Part shown: positions 59,671-64,000 of the stretch, piece after piece
Position numbering within the stretch: the stretch's first letter is position 1
How the letters are laid out: every line of letters starts with the position of its first letter
NCBI RefSeq assembly: GCF_046156265.1
Contig: NZ_JAWDIR010000048.1
Span: forward strand, 1 to 64,000
Reading direction: 5' to 3'
DNA from: CAMDHY01 sp046156265
GTDB lineage: Bacteria; Pseudomonadota; Alphaproteobacteria; Rhizobiales; Segnochrobactraceae
DNA length: 64,000 nt
The notes under the pieces: generated by a model
Databases searched by the model: none
The model's input: the letters and a program-made list of their open reading frames with translations, nothing else
Told to the model about the DNA's origin: nothing
Translations under genes and position numbers: made by a program

Positions 59671-62238
59671 ATGCGAACCTCCCGCTGGCTGGTCGCGACC
59701 TATGTCGCCATCATCCTGTTCGGCGTCTTCACCGCACTGCCGAACGTCCTGCCGCAATCCGTCCTCGACCGCCTGCCCGCCTGGGCGAACCATCAGGTCT
59801 CGCTCGGCCTTGACCTCCGCGGCGGCTCGCACCTCGTCCTCGAGGTCGATTCCGCCGCCCTCGTCGACGAGCGCCTGCAGACGCTGTCGCGCGACGCCCG
59901 CCGCACCCTGCGCGACGCCGGCGTCGACACGAGCTCGATCCGCCGCCAGGGCGACGAGATCACCATTGCGCTCGCCAATCCCGCCGACGCCAGCCGCGCC
60001 AACGAGGCGATCCGCGGCCTCGCCAACACGGTCGGCAGCTTCGGCCTCGGCGCCGGTGCCTCCGACCTCGCGATCTCCGACAGCGGCGGCACGCTGACAG
60101 TTCGCCTCACCGAGCAGGGCATCCGCGACCGCATCGACGCCGCCGTCCAGCAGAGCCTCGAGATCGTCCGCCGCCGCATCGACCAGGTCGGCGTCGCCGA
60201 GCCGACGATCCAGCGCGTCGGCGCCGATCGCATCCTGGTGCAGCTGCCGGGCGTGCAGGACCCCGAGCGCATCCGCGAGCTCCTCGGCTCCACCGCCAAG
60301 ATGACGTTCCACATGCTCGCCGACGTGGCGATCGGAGCCGCGCCGCCCCCCGGTGTAACTGTCATGGACGGCACCACCCCGGGCGAGACCTATCCGGTGG
60401 AGACGCGCGCGGCGCTCGCCGGCGACCACCTCACAGACGCCCGCGCCGGCTTCGACGGCCAGACCAACGAGCCGATCGTCTCCTTCCGCTTCGACAGCGT
60501 CGGCGCCCGCGAGTTCGGCGACATCACCCGCGCCAATGTCGGCCGGCCGTTCGCCATCGTCCTCGACGACAAGGTGCTGTCGGCCCCCGTCATCCGCGAG
60601 CCGATCACCGGGGGCTCCGGCCAGATCAGCGGCAACTTCACCGTCCAGGAGGCGTCCGATCTCGCAGCCCTCCTGCGCGCAGGCGCCCTGCCCGCCCCGC
60701 TCACCGTCATCGAGGAGCGCACCGTCGGCGCCGATCTCGGTGCCGATGCGATCGAGATGGGCGTCGCGACCGGCCTGATCGGCTTCGGGCTCGTCTTCGC
60801 CTTCATGATCGCGCTCTACGGGCGCTGGGGCCTGATCGCCAACTTCGCCCTCGCCCTCAACGTCATCCTTACGTTCGCGGCACTGTCGCTGCTCGGCGCG
60901 ACACTGACGCTGCCCGGCATCGCCGGCATCGTGCTCGGCATCGGCCTCGCCGTCGACGCCAACGTGCTCATCAACGAGCGCATCCGCGAGGAAAGTCGCA
61001 AGGGCCTTGGCGCCTTTGCGGCGCTGGACGCCGGCTTCAAGCGGGCGTTCGCGACGATCGTCGATTCGAACGTCACGGCGCTGATCGCCACCGTGCTGCT
61101 GTTCATGTTCGGCACAGGCCCGGTGCGCGGCTTCGCCATCACCATGGGCCTCGGCATCGCCATCTCGATGTTCACCGCCGTCTCGGTGGTGCGCGTCATC
61201 ATGACGGCGCTCGTTCGCCGCTTCCGCCTGAAGGTGCTGCGCATCGAGCCGCCGTTCGGCATCAAGCTGATCCCCGACGGCACCAGCATCCGCTTCATGC
61301 GCGGGCGCTTCATCGGCATCGGCGTGTCGATCGTGCTGTCGCTCGCCTCGGTCGGCCTGTTCTTCTATCCGGGCCTCAACTACGGCGTCGACTTCAAGGG
61401 CGGCATCCAGATGGAGGTCGTCACCGAGCAGCCGGCCGACCTCGCGGCCCTGCGCGCCGGCCTCGGCACCCTCGGCATCGGCGAGATCGCCCTGCAGGAG
61501 TTCGGCAACGACCACACCGTGCTGGTCCGCGCCGAGCGCCAGGCGGGGGGCGAGGCGGCGCAGAACACCGCCGTCTCGGAGATCCGCGCCAAGCTCGCCG
61601 AGGTGGCGCCCGGATCGTCGATCGAGCGCACTGAGGTGGTCGGCCCGAAGGTGTCGGGCGAACTCGCCACCGCCGGCGTGCTGGCCGTGACCCTCGCGAG
61701 CATCGCGATGCTGTTCTACATCTGGGCCCGCTTCGAGTGGCCGTTCGCCGTCGGCGCCATCGCCACGCTGATCCTCGACGTGACGAAGACGGTGGGCTTC
61801 TTCGCCCTCACCGGCATCGACTTCAACCTCACCGCCATCGCCGCGATCCTGACGCTGATCGGCTACTCGGTGAACGACAAGGTCGTCGTCTACGACCGCA
61901 TGCGCGAGAACATGCGGCTCTACAAGCAGATGAGCCTGCGCGACATGATCGACCTGTCGATCAACCAGACGCTCGCCCGCTCGCTCTACACCTCGATCAC
62001 CGCCTTCCTGGCGCTGTTGCCGATGGCGATCTGGGGTGGCAGCGCGGTCGAGAGCTTCGCGGTGCCGATGGTGTTCGGCATCGTCGTGGCGGCGTCCTCG
62101 TCGGTGTTCATCGCCGCGCCGATCCTGCTCTTCCTCGGCGACTGGCGGACGCGGCGGCGCGCCCGCATCGAGGCGGCGGCGCCTGCGACGACTGCCCCCG
62201 AGGCGGCGGCCTCCGGGACACCGGCAAAGGCGGCCTGA
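59671..62238 (+). CDS. secDF: SecD-SecF fusion, protein translocase accessory subunit
   Basis: 855 residues. One helix at the N-terminus, then VSLGLDLRGGSHLVLEVD (SecD D1 motif), a periplasmic P1 domain with LVQLPGVQDPERIRELLGST, and helices containing GVATGLIGFGLVFAFMIALY and GIGLAVDANVLINERIREE (D4). The SecF half follows, with GLNYGVDFKGGIQMEVVTEQ, TVGFFALTGIDFNLTAIAAI and SVNDKVVVYDRMRE (F4). The Asp residues in both membrane halves are those used for proton-driven export. Many alphaproteobacteria keep SecD and SecF separate, so a fusion is worth noting but not unusual. No yajC nearby. Confidence 0.93.
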   Translation: MRTSRWLVATYVAIILFGVFTALPNVLPQSVLDRLPAWANHQVSLGLDLRGGSHLVLEVDSAALVDERLQTLSRDARRTLRDAGVDTSSIRRQGDEITIALANPADASRANEAIRGLANTVGSFGLGAGASDLAISDSGGTLTVRLTEQGIRDRIDAAVQQSLEIVRRRIDQVGVAEPTIQRVGADRILVQLPGVQDPERIRELLGSTAKMTFHMLADVAIGAAPPPGVTVMDGTTPGETYPVETRAALAGDHLTDARAGFDGQTNEPIVSFRFDSVGAREFGDITRANVGRPFAIVLDDKVLSAPVIREPITGGSGQISGNFTVQEASDLAALLRAGALPAPLTVIEERTVGADLGADAIEMGVATGLIGFGLVFAFMIALYGRWGLIANFALALNVILTFAALSLLGATLTLPGIAGIVLGIGLAVDANVLINERIREESRKGLGAFAALDAGFKRAFATIVDSNVTALIATVLLFMFGTGPVRGFAITMGLGIAISMFTAVSVVRVIMTALVRRFRLKVLRIEPPFGIKLIPDGTSIRFMRGRFIGIGVSIVLSLASVGLFFYPGLNYGVDFKGGIQMEVVTEQPADLAALRAGLGTLGIGEIALQEFGNDHTVLVRAERQAGGEAAQNTAVSEIRAKLAEVAPGSSIERTEVVGPKVSGELATAGVLAVTLASIAMLFYIWARFEWPFAVGAIATLILDVTKTVGFFALTGIDFNLTAIAAILTLIGYSVNDKVVVYDRMRENMRLYKQMSLRDMIDLSINQTLARSLYTSITAFLALLPMAIWGGSAVESFAVPMVFGIVVAASSSVFIAAPILLFLGDWRTRRRARIEAAAPATTAPEAAASGTPAKAA

Positions 62239-62257
62239 GCCGGTCCATCCAAACGAC

Positions 62258-62286
62258 GACGGCGGCCCGGTCAGCGGGCCGCCGTC
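62258..62286. terminator. Bidirectional terminator between secDF and the exported HAD gene
   Basis: A perfect 12-base stem (62258-62269 with 62275-62286) and 5-base loop lie between two convergent stops (62238 and 62314). The following T content is low on both strands, as is common in GC-rich genomes. Confidence 0.65.
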
Positions 62287-62313
62287 ACCCTCTCGGACGA
62301 TCCGTCTGCCCGG

Positions 62314-63333
62314 TCACTTCATCTCGAACGGATAGATCACCTTCCAGTCGGTCTTCATGTCGACCACCGTCCAGCCGCGCTCCGGCGCCTGTTTCAGCGC
62401 CTCCTGCAGATGGCCGATCACCGACGGGTTGTCGTAGGCCCACTCCCGCACCGCGTCGGTGTGGTGGACGATGAGGCCGAAGGCCGGCGCGGCCCGCATC
62501 GTCGTCCACTGCAGCATCTGAAGGTCGCCGTCGGAGTTGCCGGCAGCGAACACCGGCCGTCGGCCGATGACGCGCTGGATGGCGACCGCCTTGCCGGGTC
62601 CGTCGTCGACGAAGTCGACCTGCGGGAGCCGGATGATCGTCGGCGTCTCACCCTCGAGGCGAAACTCCGTCACCACGGTCGAACCGATCACCTGCTCGGG
62701 CGGAATGCCGTAGGTCGCCTCCGCGTAGGTGCGGATGAAGTCGAGGCCGCCGCCGGAGACGATGTAGGTCTTGAAGCCGTTCGCCCTGAGGTGGGCGAGC
62801 AACTCCAGCATCGGCTGGTAGATGAGCTCGTCGTAAGGCCTGTCGAAGCGCGGGTGGCGCGCCGTCGCCAGCCAGCGCCTCACCTCGCCCTGGAAATCCG
62901 CGACCGTCATTCCGGCATGAGTTGCGGCGAGGAGATCGACGAAGGCGTCCCCGCCGAGATTGGCGAGGGCGCTGCGATCGCCGGTGAGGATCGTCCTGAA
63001 CGGCTCCTCGGTCGCCCACTCCGGGTGTTGCGGCGCCAGCGCGCGGACGCGGTCGAAGGCGAACTCGGCCTGGAAATAGACCGGCTGCTCCGACCACAGC
63101 GTCCCGTCGTTGTCGAAGGTGGCGATGCGCTCAGGGACCGGCACGAAGTCCGGCCCGCCCTCCCGCACCGCCTCGGCGACGAAGTTCAGGATAGCCGCCT
63201 TGGTGGTCCCCTCGTTCCAGGACGGGAGGGGATCGGGCTGCGGATCGGACTGCGCCAGCGCCGACAGTGGCGCGAACGAAAGGGCGACGAACAGACAGGC
63301 CGCCACCGTCCGGCGGGTGAAGTCGAGACACAC
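62314..63333 (-). CDS. Exported HAD-superfamily phosphatase-like protein
   Basis: 339 residues from GTG 63333 (GGGAG nine bases upstream). A signal peptide (TVAACLFVALSFAPLSALAQ) is followed by ATFDNDGTLWSEQPVYFQAE, where the first Asp of FDNDG is the nucleophile, a KTYIVSGGGLDFIRTYAEAT block (Ser), and FAAGNSDGDLQMLQW (Asp pair for Mg2+). It resembles periplasmic HAD acid phosphatase-like proteins found near alphaproteobacterial catabolic genes; substrate not known. Confidence 0.88.
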   Translation of the reverse strand: MCLDFTRRTVAACLFVALSFAPLSALAQSDPQPDPLPSWNEGTTKAAILNFVAEAVREGGPDFVPVPERIATFDNDGTLWSEQPVYFQAEFAFDRVRALAPQHPEWATEEPFRTILTGDRSALANLGGDAFVDLLAATHAGMTVADFQGEVRRWLATARHPRFDRPYDELIYQPMLELLAHLRANGFKTYIVSGGGLDFIRTYAEATYGIPPEQVIGSTVVTEFRLEGETPTIIRLPQVDFVDDGPGKAVAIQRVIGRRPVFAAGNSDGDLQMLQWTTMRAAPAFGLIVHHTDAVREWAYDNPSVIGHLQEALKQAPERGWTVVDMKTDWKVIYPFEMK

Positions 63334-63467
63334 CAGAAGCGCTCCCTCATGGATGGCCCAGCATCGGGCCGGCGTGCTTGCCGCGCAACTGCGCCGACAG
63401 GACTGCGCGGGGCGACTATGCGCGCGTTCCACCGCCGCCTGCCACCCGCGGCCGCTCGAGACGACCA

Positions 63468-64000
63468 CTACCGGTCGTCGCCGGCGCCACGGTCGCGCAC
63501 GGCAGCGCCCTCGATCAGCGGCCGGTGGCGGGCGATCTCCTCGGCGAGAAAGTCGAGCAGCGCCCTGACCCGCGCCGCCTTGCGCAGGTCGGGATGCGTC
63601 AACAGCCAGAGATCGGCCGAGAACCGCGGTTCCGGCGCCGCCAGCCGTACGAGGTCCGGCCTGACGTCGCCGACGAAGCACGGCAGGTGACCGATGCCGA
63701 TGCCCGCCTCCACCGCTTCGGCGAGCGCCAGCACCGAGTTCGTCCGGTAGACGATGCGGCGTGGCGGCTCCGTCTCGGCCGGGAAGCGGGCGACCTTCAT
63801 CGTCGAGAGATCGTCGCCGAGAGCGACCCACGGGCGGGCAGCGTCCATCGCCGCGTCGCCGTCCGACGTGTCCGCGGGCGCAGCGCCGCCGGCCGCGTCG
63901 CGCCGGCCGTAGAGTGCCCAGGCGATGCGGGCGACGCGGCGGCCGATCAGCGTCGGCGGCGGATCGTCGCCGGCCCGGATCGCCACGTCGGCATCGCGCT
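63468..64000 (-). CDS. LysR-family regulator, C-terminal part (cut by window end)
   Basis: The last 177 codons of a LysR substrate-binding domain: DVAIRAGDDPPP, RRIVYRTNSVLALAEAVEAG, IGIGHLPCFVGDVRPDLVRL and LWLLTHPDLRKAARVRALLD. The start and HTH lie beyond 64000. No frame break is seen. Confidence 0.85.
   Translation of the reverse strand, partial: RDADVAIRAGDDPPPTLIGRRVARIAWALYGRRDAAGGAAPADTSDGDAAMDAARPWVALGDDLSTMKVARFPAETEPPRRIVYRTNSVLALAEAVEAGIGIGHLPCFVGDVRPDLVRLAAPEPRFSADLWLLTHPDLRKAARVRALLDFLAEEIARHRPLIEGAAVRDRGAGDDR

Noticed and set aside
59014..61515. 833-codon minus-strand frame opposite secDF
   Set aside because: SecDF motifs on the plus strand are decisive; the antisense frame has low-complexity Asp/Ala/Gly/Arg sequence.
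59671..62238. secDF fusion as an assembly artefact joining two genes
   Set aside because: The frame is continuous, the junction region is a normal linker, and fused SecDF is known in many bacteria.
1..64000. CRISPR array or Cas genes
   Set aside because: No regularly spaced direct repeats and no Cas motifs were seen.

Overview
The window is GC-rich DNA from an alphaproteobacterium. Gene content and phage-gene types (DUF3489, DUF6362, RuvC-like resolvase) suggest Hyphomicrobiales, but the genus cannot be fixed from sequence alone. Most genes are catabolic or transport genes in tightly packed operons. Scattered between them are worn prophage and IS fragments.

Layout. 1-1876: broken phage genes (primase/VapE-like C-terminus, frameshifted RuvC-like resolvase, a small gene with an internal stop, an intact DUF6362 gene). 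1937-2347: a rifampin ADP-ribosyltransferase. 3464-12324 (minus): an eight-gene operon of HyuA/HyuB hydantoinase-5-oxoprolinase, a solute-binding protein, RidA and a complete LivGHMF ABC transporter, with a divergent XRE-cupin regulator (12551-13156). 13379-14704: more phage remnants. 14647-16116: selO, whose upstream DNA has been replaced by an IS3-family element (16122-17372). 17373-19104: an IS graveyard around an intact small cytochrome c. 19179-22039: a truncated LysR gene, an unknown protein and a gamma-glutamyltransferase. 22270-34141: a second Liv transporter operon with aldehyde dehydrogenase and RidA, a LysR regulator, and a divergent set of CoA-transferase plus small and large subunits resembling N,N-dimethylformamidase. 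34158-41333: a quinate/shikimate catabolic locus (AroQ, TRAP transporter, AroE-like dehydrogenase, TetR, 3-dehydroshikimate dehydratase QuiC). 41585-46997: quinone oxidoreductase, DUF5996-acetyltransferase fusion, pirin, LysR and isochorismatase-like hydrolase. 47214-47289: tRNA-Glu(CTC). 47757-64000: PQQ-type dehydrogenase with cytochrome c, DUF3563, an atypical SDR, a class III cyclase, a RES/Xre toxin-antitoxin pair, HAD phosphatase, BKACE, a two-subunit molybdenum hydroxylase, small exported proteins, a SecDF fusion, an exported HAD protein and a partial LysR.

How the genes work together. Three uptake-plus-degradation modules stand out: (i) Liv transporter + hydantoinase/oxoprolinase + RidA; (ii) Liv transporter + formamidase-like amidohydrolase + CoA-transferase + aldehyde dehydrogenase + RidA, probably for an N-substituted amide not yet known; (iii) TRAP transporter + quinate/shikimate dehydrogenase + dehydroquinase + dehydroshikimate dehydratase, leading to protocatechuate. 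In module iii a 13-base sequence is shared by the tetR-aroE intergenic region and the quiC leader, which suggests one TetR regulon.
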